From assembly GCA_963691715.1 (NCBI GenBank), contig OY829281.1, positions 992,001 through 1,056,000 on the forward strand: a stretch of DNA of 64,000 bases, given 5' to 3'. Source of the stretch: HXMU1420-13 sp963691715 (GTDB lineage: Bacteria > Bacteroidota > Rhodothermia > Balneolales > Balneolaceae). The position numbers and the translations under genes are program-made. Shown here piece by piece: positions 25,996 through 34,557 of this stretch (its first letter is position 1; each line of letters opens with the position of its first letter). The notes beneath the pieces were generated by a model. That model was given only the letters and a program-made list of their open reading frames with translations, was not told where the DNA came from and searched no databases.

Positions 25996-27471
25996 ATGAA
26001 AGTAACCATCATAGGAGCAGGAATTGGAGGATTAGCTTCTGCTGTTTTACTAGCTACTCAAGGTCATCAAGTACATGTTTTTGAAAAAAATGGTAGAGTT
26101 GGCGGAAAAATGAACTATGTGAAAAAGAATGGCTTTCGATTTGATACCGGCCCAAGTTTATTCACAATGCCATATATCTTAGATAAATTATATTCGAATA
26201 TTGGCACAAAATTACAGGATGAACTTAAACTCTCTTCACTATCCCCTATTTGCAGATATTTTTATAAAGATGGTACCATTTTCGACTGTTTCGATAACAA
26301 AAATAAAACGTTAGAACAGATTAGAAAATTTGCACCTGAAGATGAAAATGCCTACTTAGAATTTCTTCACCATTCAGAAGCGCTATATAATAAAACATTA
26401 GATTCGTTCATTTTAAATCCCTTATATGAATTAAAAGATTTGAAAAACCTTGATATATTTTCATTCTTTGGGATAGATGCCTTTTCAACGGTAAGCAATA
26501 GAGTGGATTCGATATTTCAATCTGAGTATCTAAGAAAACTTTTTAAGAGATTTACAACATATAATGGTTCTTCCCCATACCAAGCACCAGCCACTTTAAA
26601 CGTTATACCACATGTAGAGATTAATCAAGGTGGATTTTATATCGAAGGAGGTTTATACACTCTGGCAGATAATCTTTTTAAAATAGCAAAATCTAAAGGT
26701 GTTAAATTCAATTTTAATTCCAACGTTAATAAAATTGAACTAACGAGAAACAAGGTTTCTGGAATAGTCGTTAACAATAATGTTTTTCCCTCAGATATAG
26801 TTGTTTCAAATAGCGATGCAACTGAAACTATTGTGCGATTATTAGATACTCCTGCCGTATCACGATCAAAAAAGAAAAAAGCAATGAACATAGAACCATC
26901 ATGTTCAGGGTTTGTGTTATTGGTAGGAATCAACAAAAAATATGATCAACTAGTGCATCATAATTTATTTTTTACCTCTGACTATAAAAAAGAGTTCACT
27001 CAAATATTTGATGAAAAAATAATGCCTGATGATCCCTCTATCTACATTGCAAATACAAGTTATTCTAATCCTAATCATGCTCCGGATAATGGATCAAACC
27101 TATTTATATTAGTCAATGCCCCTTATATAAGTAATCATTATCACTGGGAAACTAACTCTGAATTGTATGCAGATTTTCTTATTAAGCAACTTGAATCTAG
27201 GGGGTTATCAAATCTTAACGAACATATCGCATTCAGAGAAATAATTACTCCGATAGATTTTTACAATAAATATGCTTCTAATAAAGGCAGTATATATGGA
27301 ACATCATCAAACAGTAAATTTTCCGCATTTGTACGACCAAGAAATAAATATTCAGATGTTGATGGACTTTACTTGGTTGGAGGTTCCACACACCCTGGCG
27401 GAGGAATTCCTCTGGTTGTACAATCTGCGTTAAATGCAGTTGAGTTAATCAACCGCCATGAAAATAGTTAG
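25996..27471 (+). CDS. CrtI-family carotenoid/phytoene desaturase
   Basis: A 491-residue FAD-dependent desaturase. The N-terminal dinucleotide site is GAGIGGLASAVLLATQG followed by VFEKNGRVGGK. GFRFDTGPSLFTMP is diagnostic of the CrtI/CrtD/CrtN group, and the C-terminus has the second FAD contact LYLVGGSTHPGGGIPLVVQS. These enzymes introduce double bonds into C40 polyenes at the membrane. Whether it is a phytoene desaturase or a later 3,4-desaturase (CrtD) or oxygenase cannot be decided, as no crtB, crtY or crtZ lies nearby. The stop codon overlaps the convergent phosphodiesterase stop. Confidence 0.85.
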   Translation: MKVTIIGAGIGGLASAVLLATQGHQVHVFEKNGRVGGKMNYVKKNGFRFDTGPSLFTMPYILDKLYSNIGTKLQDELKLSSLSPICRYFYKDGTIFDCFDNKNKTLEQIRKFAPEDENAYLEFLHHSEALYNKTLDSFILNPLYELKDLKNLDIFSFFGIDAFSTVSNRVDSIFQSEYLRKLFKRFTTYNGSSPYQAPATLNVIPHVEINQGGFYIEGGLYTLADNLFKIAKSKGVKFNFNSNVNKIELTRNKVSGIVVNNNVFPSDIVVSNSDATETIVRLLDTPAVSRSKKKKAMNIEPSCSGFVLLVGINKKYDQLVHHNLFFTSDYKKEFTQIFDEKIMPDDPSIYIANTSYSNPNHAPDNGSNLFILVNAPYISNHYHWETNSELYADFLIKQLESRGLSNLNEHIAFREIITPIDFYNKYASNKGSIYGTSSNSKFSAFVRPRNKYSDVDGLYLVGGSTHPGGGIPLVVQSALNAVELINRHENS

Positions 27472-27980
27472 GTTGATACTGTTCTCATTGTCCCTAAATT
27501 AATGACTTCAACATTTTGAATCTTACCATTATCAATGACAAAACGAACAACTGTTCGATATTCTTGAAATCCTTGCTTTCCTGCAGCTCCGGGATTAATA
27601 TATAGCATCTTATTAAGAGATTGATCTCTTGCAATTTTCAGAATATGGGAGTGACCACATATAAAAATGTCAGGTGTATTATTTTCTATTTCCCTTCTTA
27701 TTGGTATACAATATCTGTTAGGTATCCCTCCGATATGTGTCATCCAAAAATCCAATCCATCCCTCTCAAAACGCTGATGTAAAGGGTACTCATCTCTAAT
27801 ATCCTTACCATCAATATTTCCATATACCCCCGTGACAGGAGCTATTTTTTTTAACTGGTCTGCAATTTTGATTGACCCAAAATCACCAGCATGCCAAATC
27901 TCATCACAGCCCTCAAAATAATCTAAAACTTGAGGATCGAGATAATTATGGGTATCAGAAATTAAGCCTATTTTGATCAT
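27468..27980 (-). CDS. YfcE/MJ0936-family metallophosphoesterase
   Basis: A 170-residue calcineurin-like phosphoesterase. The ligand motifs are in order: GLISDTHNYLD (D-x-H), WHAGDFGS (GD), GVYGNIDGKD (GN with Asp in place of the usual His-Asp), FICGHSH (GHxH) and INPGAAGKQG. The Asp after GN is the known variant in the YfcE/MJ0936 group of small phosphodiesterases acting on artificial esters or cyclic nucleotides; biological substrate unknown. Its stop shares bases with the convergent CrtI-family stop, so the two messages overlap tail to tail. Confidence 0.85.
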   Translation of the reverse strand: MIKIGLISDTHNYLDPQVLDYFEGCDEIWHAGDFGSIKIADQLKKIAPVTGVYGNIDGKDIRDEYPLHQRFERDGLDFWMTHIGGIPNRYCIPIRREIENNTPDIFICGHSHILKIARDQSLNKMLYINPGAAGKQGFQEYRTVVRFVIDNGKIQNVEVINLGTMRTVST

Positions 27981-28083
27981 ACAATTTTGCTATCATAGAG
28001 TTAAGCAATAAAGCGCAAAAGAAACGACTTTTAAAGGAATTCTTCTACACTAAATTTAACCTGAATAATAAAATTTCAGTTCA

Positions 28084-29094
28084 TTGAAAGGTTTCAGCAT
28101 CATTATAGTTACTTGGAATGGTCTTCATCACTTAAAGAAATTTTTACCCTCAGTGATTAAGACTAAATATCCAAATTTTGAAATCATAGTGGTGGATAAT
28201 AATTCAACTGATGGATCCATTGAATGGATTAAGAAAACCTATCCAGAAGTAAAAATTGCTGCTCTAAACCATAATTATGGTTATACAGGAGGTAACAATC
28301 GAGCCCTACCCTTTGCCTCCAAAGATATTTTAATTTTCCTGAATAATGATGTAGAAGTTACCCCTAACTGGCTTGATGCCATCTCTGATACTTTTGAGAA
28401 GGATGATTCCATAGCTATTGTCCAACCTAAACTCAAAAGTTATGAGGATAGAGATTTTTTTGAGTATGCTGGTGCTGCTGGTGGATTTATAGATAAATGG
28501 GGTTATCCATTTTGTAGAGGGCGAGTATTTGATCATCTAGAAAAGGATGAAGGTCAATATGATAATGTTTCAGAAATAACCTGGGCTTCTGGTGCTGCAT
28601 ATGCAATTAAAAGAAACATATTCGAAAAATTTGAAGGTTTTGATGAAGACTTTGAATTTCATATGGAAGAAATCGATTTATCTTGGAGAATATTAAATGA
28701 AGGGTATAAGGCAGTATTTACTCCAGATAGTACTGTTTATCATTTAGGAGGAGGATCTCTCCCAATGGGTTCAAAACGAAAGGTTTACTATAACTTTCGT
28801 AATAACTTAATTATGCTAACCAAAAACCTACCTAAATCTAAGCTCCTGTATACTATTTTTTTTCGATTAGTTCTCGATGGAATCGCCGCATTACGATCAT
28901 TATTTTCAGGAAAATTAGGAGAGTTTACTTCAATTTTTAAAGCACATATTCATTTTTATTTAGCTATTCCCAAAACAATGAGGAAGAGAAAAAAACTTAC
29001 AGGAAAAAGACATAATGGTATCCTGACTCCTATCACAATAGTATGGAATTTTTTCATTTTGGGTAACAGAACCTATCGAAAGATCCAGCCATGA
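28084..29094 (+). CDS. Family 2 glycosyltransferase
   Basis: A 336-residue GT2 with a GT-A fold. The start is a TTG (28084): no ATG is in frame near it, and the protein begins directly with the first strand (FSIIIVTWNGLHHL). VVDNNSTDGSIEWI, FLNNDVEVTPNWL (DxD-like) and GFDEDFEFHMEEIDLSWRI (the acid-rich catalytic region) follow. The pattern is that of rhamnosyltransferase-like GT2 enzymes that build lipopolysaccharide or exopolysaccharide at the inner membrane face. The C-terminal 100 residues are basic with hydrophobic patches. The stop overlaps the following HEAGH gene by four bases. Confidence 0.88.
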   Translation: MKGFSIIIVTWNGLHHLKKFLPSVIKTKYPNFEIIVVDNNSTDGSIEWIKKTYPEVKIAALNHNYGYTGGNNRALPFASKDILIFLNNDVEVTPNWLDAISDTFEKDDSIAIVQPKLKSYEDRDFFEYAGAAGGFIDKWGYPFCRGRVFDHLEKDEGQYDNVSEITWASGAAYAIKRNIFEKFEGFDEDFEFHMEEIDLSWRILNEGYKAVFTPDSTVYHLGGGSLPMGSKRKVYYNFRNNLIMLTKNLPKSKLLYTIFFRLVLDGIAALRSLFSGKLGEFTSIFKAHIHFYLAIPKTMRKRKKLTGKRHNGILTPITIVWNFFILGNRTYRKIQP

Positions 29095-29723
29095 AGGCTT
29101 CGCTCTTTAAAGTTTTAAAAATATTTTTAAATAAGCTTTGGTGGATGTCTATCATTATGTTATTCCCATCGTACCTCATTATCCATCAATTTTATTTAGT
29201 AATTACAAAAAATATTTTACTAACCATAAACTACAATTATCCCATTTTTTTTGATTTTTTTTTCTTCGTTTTAGATACAGTTACTTTATTTATTCATGAA
29301 GCAGGGCATACTATTTTCTCCATTATTGGATGGGATTTTTTAACAATATTCGGAGGTACATTATTACAACTAGTTATTCCATTTTTTATCCTTGTTTCGA
29401 CTAAACAGAATAATCAAAATAAGCTTGCTCAATGTTCATATTTTTGGTTAGGGTACAGCTGGATGGATTCTGCAGCATATTGTGCCGATGCTATGTATAG
29501 AGACCTGCCTTTAATCGGAGATCTCCCTAAATCTTCCCACGATTTCTATAATCTGCTCACTATGACAGGTATCCTAGAGTATTATAAATTAATTGCATGG
29601 ATTTTTTACTTGATGGGAGTTCTAAATTTGATTCTTGGTATTATATATCCATTCCTTGTCAAGGATAGTAATTCAAATAAAAATAACTTTATTGACCCTT
29701 TTATTTCCAATTCAAAGGCTTAA
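29091..29723 (+). CDS. Polytopic membrane protein with HEAGH motif (putative metallopeptidase)
   Basis: A 210-residue protein with at least four hydrophobic segments (about 16-38, 52-80, 85-103, 165-190). HEAGH lies at 69-73 inside or next to the second helix, as in M50-like intramembrane metallopeptidases. It is followed by FGGTLLQ (87-93), GYSWMDSAAYCADA (121-134) with RDLPLIGD, and SHDFYNLLTMTG (149-160). This set of spaced motifs resembles an uncharacterised family I recall from diverse bacteria; no activity is known to me. The NPDG motif of site-2 proteases is absent, so the third zinc ligand would have to be one of the conserved Asp/His residues. It is translationally coupled to the GT2. 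Confidence 0.7.
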   Translation: MKASLFKVLKIFLNKLWWMSIIMLFPSYLIIHQFYLVITKNILLTINYNYPIFFDFFFFVLDTVTLFIHEAGHTIFSIIGWDFLTIFGGTLLQLVIPFFILVSTKQNNQNKLAQCSYFWLGYSWMDSAAYCADAMYRDLPLIGDLPKSSHDFYNLLTMTGILEYYKLIAWIFYLMGVLNLILGIIYPFLVKDSNSNKNNFIDPFISNSKA

Positions 29724-29872
29724 TACATTTTTATAAAGGGAAATGAACTAATTGCTAGAAAACTATCTTAACCAGCAGTTAATAATTTAAAAGTGGTGCA
29801 AACCATTTAAATGATATTTTGTAACTTAGTAAACCTAATGAAGGATTATTTGTATTGAACCTAACCAACAAA

Positions 29873-30772
29873 ATGAGTCAAACTGATTTTTCTTTAACCA
29901 CACCGATTGATCACGTTGCTGTTGATGAGCGTGTTGCACGTTTGAACAAACGAAGCATAAAAAATGAATCTAAGGTTAAAGCTTTAACACTTGCTTTAAG
30001 CATGATGGATTTAACCACTTTAGAAGGGAAAGATTCTGTAGGAAAAGTTATCCAATTATGCCAAAAAGCAAAGCTACCATATGCTTCAATGCCAGAATTA
30101 CCTAAAGTTGCTGCTGTTTGTGTATATCCAACTATGGTAAGAATTGCGAAAAAACAACTTTTAGACAGTGGGATTAATGTTGCCTCTGTTGCAACAGCTT
30201 TCCCAAGTGGCATGGCTCCTCTTTCTGTTAGATTAGATGATACCAAGTTTGCCGTTAATGAAGGTGCAGATGAAGTAGATATGGTCATTAGTAGAGGTGC
30301 ATTTCTTTCAGGTGAATATCAAAAAGTATATGATGAAATATCGGCCATTAAAGAAGCCTGTGGAAATGCCCATTTAAAAGTGATTTTAGAAACTGGGGAA
30401 TTACACACTTATGAAAATGTTCGAAAAGCGAGCGATATCGCAATGGAAGCAGGTACAGATTTCATAAAAACATCTACTGGTAAAATTAGCCCTGCAGCTA
30501 CACAACCAGTTACTTTAGTGATGTTAGAAGCAATACGTGATTTTTATTATAAAAAAGGAAAAATGATAGGAATGAAACCCGCTGGGGGTATAAGAACTGC
30601 CAAACAAGCGATACAGTACTTAGTGCTTGTTAAAGAAACGCTTGGTGCTGCATGGCTAAATAATAAATTTTTTCGATTTGGCGCTAGTTCATTAGCTAAT
30701 GATGTATTGATGCAAATTGTAAAACAATCAACCGGGCATTACCAAAGTGCCGATTATTTCTCAGTAGATTAA
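29873..30772 (+). CDS. deoC: Deoxyribose-phosphate aldolase DeoC
   Basis: 299 residues from the ATG at 29873 (a TTG at 29855 is possible). A class I aldolase that splits 2-deoxyribose 5-phosphate into glyceraldehyde 3-phosphate and acetaldehyde. Active-site segments are intact: ADEVDMVISRG (Asp), TDFIKTSTGKISPA (the Schiff-base Lys), and MIGMKPAGGIRT (the second Lys). The longer N-terminus (about 60 residues before the barrel) matches the long DeoC form. An aldehyde dehydrogenase-like gene follows after 10 bases, which suggests a pathway for the acetaldehyde formed, but see the active-site change in that protein. Confidence 0.94.
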   Translation: MSQTDFSLTTPIDHVAVDERVARLNKRSIKNESKVKALTLALSMMDLTTLEGKDSVGKVIQLCQKAKLPYASMPELPKVAAVCVYPTMVRIAKKQLLDSGINVASVATAFPSGMAPLSVRLDDTKFAVNEGADEVDMVISRGAFLSGEYQKVYDEISAIKEACGNAHLKVILETGELHTYENVRKASDIAMEAGTDFIKTSTGKISPAATQPVTLVMLEAIRDFYYKKGKMIGMKPAGGIRTAKQAIQYLVLVKETLGAAWLNNKFFRFGASSLANDVLMQIVKQSTGHYQSADYFSVD

Positions 30773-30782
30773 CGTTTTTTTT

Positions 30783-32291
30783 ATGTCTGATTCAACCAAT
30801 ACTAATAGTAGTTCCATATCGAAATTGTTATCTCATGAAGATAAACTAGATTTTAATTCGGTTTGGGAATATGATTCAGCCCCTGAAAGTATTTCACATG
30901 TAGAGATCAAAGAACATTATGAACTATTTATCGATGGTAAATTCATAAAACCTTCTAAAGGCAGGTATTTCCCTTCTACCAATCCAGCAAACCATGAGGT
31001 AATAACCAATTTTGCCGAAGCTACACAAGCTGATATTGATAAAGCTGTACAATCATCTAGAAAAGCTTTTAAAGGAAAATGGAGTTTAATTTCAGGAAAA
31101 GAGAGAGGTAAATATCTCTTCAGAATTGCCCGGATGATTCAAGAAAGAGCTCGAGAGTTTTCTGTACTTGAAAGTCTAGATGGAGGAAAGCCCATTCGAG
31201 AATCTCGAGATGTTGATATCCCTCTAGTAGCAGCTCATTTTTTTTATTACGCAGGATGGGCTGATAAACTTGAGTACGCATTTCCTGGAAAATCTCCTAA
31301 ACCATTAGGTGTATGTGGTCAAATCATACCATGGAATTTTCCACTGCTAATGTTAGCGTGGAAAATAGCTCCTGCCCTTGCTTGTGGGAATACCGTTGTG
31401 TTAAAACCAGCAGAAACCACTTCACTTACAGCTTTAAAATTTGCCGAACTCATTCAAGATGCTGGGCTCCCAGCTGGAGTAGTAAATATTGTAACTGGAG
31501 CTGGACAAACAGGAGCAGAAATAGTAAATCATAAAGATATTGATAAAATTGCTTTTACAGGATCTACCAGTGTAGGAAAAATCATACAGAAATCGATTGC
31601 AGGTAGTGATAAAAAATTTACCCTAGAACTTGGCGGTAAAGGGGCTATGATTATCTTTGAAGATGCACCTTTAGATCAAGCTGTTGAAGGTATTATTAAT
31701 GCTATTTTCTTTAATCAAGGTCATGTCTATTGTGCAGGATCTAGATTGCTGGTTCAAGAAGGAATCGCAGATAGAGTAATCCAAAAACTTAAAGATCGAA
31801 TGGAAACACTAATTGTTGGAAGTCCATTAGACAAAAATACCGATATAGGTGCAATAAACTCTGAGTCTCAATGTAATTCAATCAAAAACTACATACGTAT
31901 TGGTGTTGAAGAAGGCGCTAATGTGTATCAAAGTTCATGCTCGATACCTGATAAAGGTAACTTTATTCCTCCTACCCTTCTAACCAATGTTGCCCAATCT
32001 AATAAAGTTGTACAAGAAGAAATATTTGGACCAGTATTAACTGTTCAAACATTTAGAACAGCAGATGAAGCCATTCAAAAAGCTAATAATACCCCATATG
32101 GACTTGCTGGTGGGGTTTGGACCGATAAGGGATCGAAAATTTTCAAAGTAGGCTCTGAACTTAGATCTGGAGTAATATGGGCAAATACTTATAATAAGTT
32201 TGATCCAGCATCCCCATTTGGAGGCTTTAAGGAAAGTGGAGTTGGCCGAGAAGGCGGGTTACATGGGCTAGCAGCATATTCAACATTTTAA
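30783..32291 (+). CDS. Aldehyde dehydrogenase-fold protein (ALDH16-like) with Cys-to-Tyr at the nucleophile position
   Basis: A 502-residue full-length ALDH. Cofactor motifs are normal: IIPWNFPLLM, VLKPAETTSL and FTGSTSVGK. The general base is in LELGGKG (Glu282). The signature that should read F-N-Q-G-Q-x-C-x-A reads FNQGHVYCAGSRLLVQE: Tyr316 stands where the nucleophile Cys (Cys302 in ALDH2) belongs, with Cys317 just after. The AGSRLLVQE string and the partner gene point to the ALDH16 family, whose vertebrate members also lack the Cys. Activity through the neighbouring Cys is possible but unproven. It sits between deoC (10 bases) and the half-length ALDH (10 bases). Confidence 0.88.
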   Translation: MSDSTNTNSSSISKLLSHEDKLDFNSVWEYDSAPESISHVEIKEHYELFIDGKFIKPSKGRYFPSTNPANHEVITNFAEATQADIDKAVQSSRKAFKGKWSLISGKERGKYLFRIARMIQERAREFSVLESLDGGKPIRESRDVDIPLVAAHFFYYAGWADKLEYAFPGKSPKPLGVCGQIIPWNFPLLMLAWKIAPALACGNTVVLKPAETTSLTALKFAELIQDAGLPAGVVNIVTGAGQTGAEIVNHKDIDKIAFTGSTSVGKIIQKSIAGSDKKFTLELGGKGAMIIFEDAPLDQAVEGIINAIFFNQGHVYCAGSRLLVQEGIADRVIQKLKDRMETLIVGSPLDKNTDIGAINSESQCNSIKNYIRIGVEEGANVYQSSCSIPDKGNFIPPTLLTNVAQSNKVVQEEIFGPVLTVQTFRTADEAIQKANNTPYGLAGGVWTDKGSKIFKVGSELRSGVIWANTYNKFDPASPFGGFKESGVGREGGLHGLAAYSTF

Positions 32292-32301
32292 TTTAAAATC
32301 T

Positions 32302-33165
32302 ATGAGCCATTTAGAAGTTTTAAAAACCTATAAAATGTACATTGATGGTAAGTTTCCACGTACTGAATCTGGTCGCTTTTTTAAGGTTTTTGATAGTGAA
32401 GGTGATCTAATTGCAAATGCTTGCCTAGGAAGCAGAAAAGATGTTAGAAATGCAGTTAAAGCTGCACGGAACGCCTTTGAAGGTTGGAGTAAAAAGACAG
32501 CCTATAATCGTGGACAAATTTTATATCGAATAGCAGAAATGTTAGAAAGCCGTAGAATAGAATTTGAAAAAGAATTATCAAGAATTGGTTTTACTAAATC
32601 AGAAGCAGAGGCTGATGTAAATGCATCCATCGACAGGCTAATATATTATGCAGGCTGGACAGATAAATATTTACAAGTATTTGGGAGTATAAATCCTGTT
32701 GCTAGTGCACATTTTAACTTCAGCTTACTAGAACCAACAGGAGTAGTAGGCATTTTAGCAGCCGAGCATAGTCCACTCCTTGGTCTTATTTCAATGGTTG
32801 CGCCTACTCTAGCAGGTGGAAATACATGCGTTGTTCTTGCATCAGATTCCTATCCTCTTCCGTCTATTACATTTGCGGAAGCTTTAAATTCATCAGATGT
32901 GCCAAATGGTGTTGTAAATATAATCACTGGAAAAAAAGAGGAGTTAGCGGAACATTTCGCTAGTCACATGGATGTAAATGCTTTAAGTTATACAGATAAT
33001 CTAGCACCCAGTTTAAAAAAAACTATTGATGAATTGGCAGCAGAAAATATTAAGAGAGTAATAAAAATCATGATTAATGATTGGTATGCAGAAGATGCGC
33101 AAAGCCCATACTTTATTACTAATACTCAAGAAACTAAAACCACATGGCATCCTATAGGATTTTAA
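32302..33165 (+). CDS. Half-length ALDH-like protein without catalytic domain
   Basis: 287 residues matching only the N-terminal, NAD-binding part of the ALDH fold: MYIDGKFPRTESGRFF, then AARNAFEGWSKKTAYNRGQI, LIYYAGWTDKYLQ, LEPTGVVGILAAEHSPLLGL (the IPWNFP region, altered to AAEHSP) and LAGGNTCVVLASD (VLKP altered to VLAS). It stops before the nucleophile region. The cofactor contacts are eroded, so binding of NAD is doubtful. The reading frame is clean and the stop is followed one base later by the SPOR lipoprotein gene, so it is not a decaying remnant. The second domain of ALDH16 proteins is just such a non-catalytic ALDH unit; here it appears as a separate gene. Confidence 0.85.
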   Translation: MSHLEVLKTYKMYIDGKFPRTESGRFFKVFDSEGDLIANACLGSRKDVRNAVKAARNAFEGWSKKTAYNRGQILYRIAEMLESRRIEFEKELSRIGFTKSEAEADVNASIDRLIYYAGWTDKYLQVFGSINPVASAHFNFSLLEPTGVVGILAAEHSPLLGLISMVAPTLAGGNTCVVLASDSYPLPSITFAEALNSSDVPNGVVNIITGKKEELAEHFASHMDVNALSYTDNLAPSLKKTIDELAAENIKRVIKIMINDWYAEDAQSPYFITNTQETKTTWHPIGF

Positions 33166-33166
33166 G

Positions 33167-33745
33167 ATGAAAATACTGGTTTCTTTTTTAGTGTTATTCT
33201 TCGCTTGTTCAACATCAGAATCGATTGTTGAAAAAGCACCTAGTTCCGATTTATCTACTTCTATCAACAAGGAAACTAATGATAATGGTGAGGTACAAAG
33301 CCAAGTAGAAACAACCACTATTAGTGAAATATTAGTTGAATACCCTTATCTAAGTAATTTATCGGATACTTATTTTAATCGCCTAAATACTATTCCTGAA
33401 GGTTATTCTAAGATAAAAAGCGAAATTGAAGCCGAGGAAGTTGATTTATTTGAAGGTTTTCGAGTACAAATATTTTCTGGGCAAAATCCAGCACTCGCAG
33501 ATACAGTTGCAAAACGGTTTAGAGCTTGGTCAGCAGCAAACATAAACGGGTATCAAGCTGAAACGTACACTTTTTTCAAAGCCCCATATTATCGTGTTCA
33601 TATTGGGGACTTCCATAGCAGAAATAAAGCCATCCATTTTTCAAATTTACTTAAAAGAAGGTTCCGTGATTCATGGGTAGTTTACGACCGTGTTAATCCA
33701 TACAATGTTCCAGCTGATAGCATAACAATCACATTGGTAAAGTAA
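33167..33745 (+). CDS. SPOR-domain lipoprotein
   Basis: A 192-residue protein with a lipobox (LFFAC, Cys14) after a short hydrophobic signal, so probably an outer-membrane or periplasmic lipoprotein. Residues 25-60 are low-complexity Ser/Thr/Glu. The C-terminal 80 residues form a SPOR domain: GFRVQIFSGQNPALADTVAK, then YRVHIGDFHSRNKAIHFSNL and WVVYDRV. SPOR domains bind denuded glycan strands at septa. It lies one base after the half-ALDH gene, so it is cotranscribed with it, although no functional link is obvious. Confidence 0.87.
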   Translation: MKILVSFLVLFFACSTSESIVEKAPSSDLSTSINKETNDNGEVQSQVETTTISEILVEYPYLSNLSDTYFNRLNTIPEGYSKIKSEIEAEEVDLFEGFRVQIFSGQNPALADTVAKRFRAWSAANINGYQAETYTFFKAPYYRVHIGDFHSRNKAIHFSNLLKRRFRDSWVVYDRVNPYNVPADSITITLVK

Positions 33746-33824
33746 ATGGAAGAAAAAAAATCATATCCTTAACCTAATAAACTTTTCGGTGTGATTTTAG
33801 CCCTAATCTTAACATGATGGATAC

Positions 33825-34484
33825 ATGAAAGCTCTTATTAAATTTGTTATCCTTTTAGGTGCTTTTTTCACTTTCACCCTCGTTGCATTCAAATTACTAG
33901 GAATTTTAAGTACTGATGATATTAAAAGTTGGCTAGAAGCGGCAATGAATCTTTCAACATGGGTTGTTGGGCTAATAATAATTGCCCTAATGTTAATTGA
34001 TCTCTTTATAGCAATACCTACTCTTTCATTAACCATATTATCTGGTTTTTTTTTAGGGGTAGAGCTTGGGGTACTTTATTCAAGTATTGGAATGATAGGG
34101 TCAGGAACGATGGGCTACATAATAAGTCGTTTTCATGGCGAAAAATTACTAAACTTTGTTACTAAGGATGAGAAACAGAAAAATGAAATGACACGTATTT
34201 TCTCTTTATTTGGTCCTTTTAGTTTAATGCTATGCCGTGCTGCGCCAATGCTTCCAGAGGTTACCAGTTGTTTAGCAGGGGTTACTAAAATGCCTTACTG
34301 GAAATATTTACTTTTTTATTCAATAGGAACCTTACCCTATGCATTAATTGCGGCTTATTCCGGATCAATTTCTACGGTAAATGATCCAGAACCAGCGATA
34401 TATACGTTCATTTCAATTTTTGCTGGACTTACTCTTGTGTGGATTACCTTTCTTTATTTCAATAAACATAGAATTAAGTTCTGA
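33825..34484 (+). CDS. VTT/TVP38-TMEM64 family membrane protein
   Basis: A 219-residue polytopic protein with about five to six hydrophobic segments. IAIPTLSLTILSGFFLGVEL (about 64-83) and FGPFSLMLCRAAPMLPEVTS (about 127-146) contain the helical hairpins with Pro and charged residues that are typical of the VTT (DedA/TVP38) superfamily, which move or flip membrane phospholipids in related cases. GTMGYIISRFHGEK lies between them. Substrate is unknown. It starts 80 bases after the SPOR gene and ends convergent to ychF. Confidence 0.82.
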   Translation: MKALIKFVILLGAFFTFTLVAFKLLGILSTDDIKSWLEAAMNLSTWVVGLIIIALMLIDLFIAIPTLSLTILSGFFLGVELGVLYSSIGMIGSGTMGYIISRFHGEKLLNFVTKDEKQKNEMTRIFSLFGPFSLMLCRAAPMLPEVTSCLAGVTKMPYWKYLLFYSIGTLPYALIAAYSGSISTVNDPEPAIYTFISIFAGLTLVWITFLYFNKHRIKF

Positions 34485-34557
34485 TTGCTTTCTTTCCAAC
34501 CTATTTAAAATATTGATGTTGGAAACCATCATGTACATATTGATTGAAAATTTAGGT

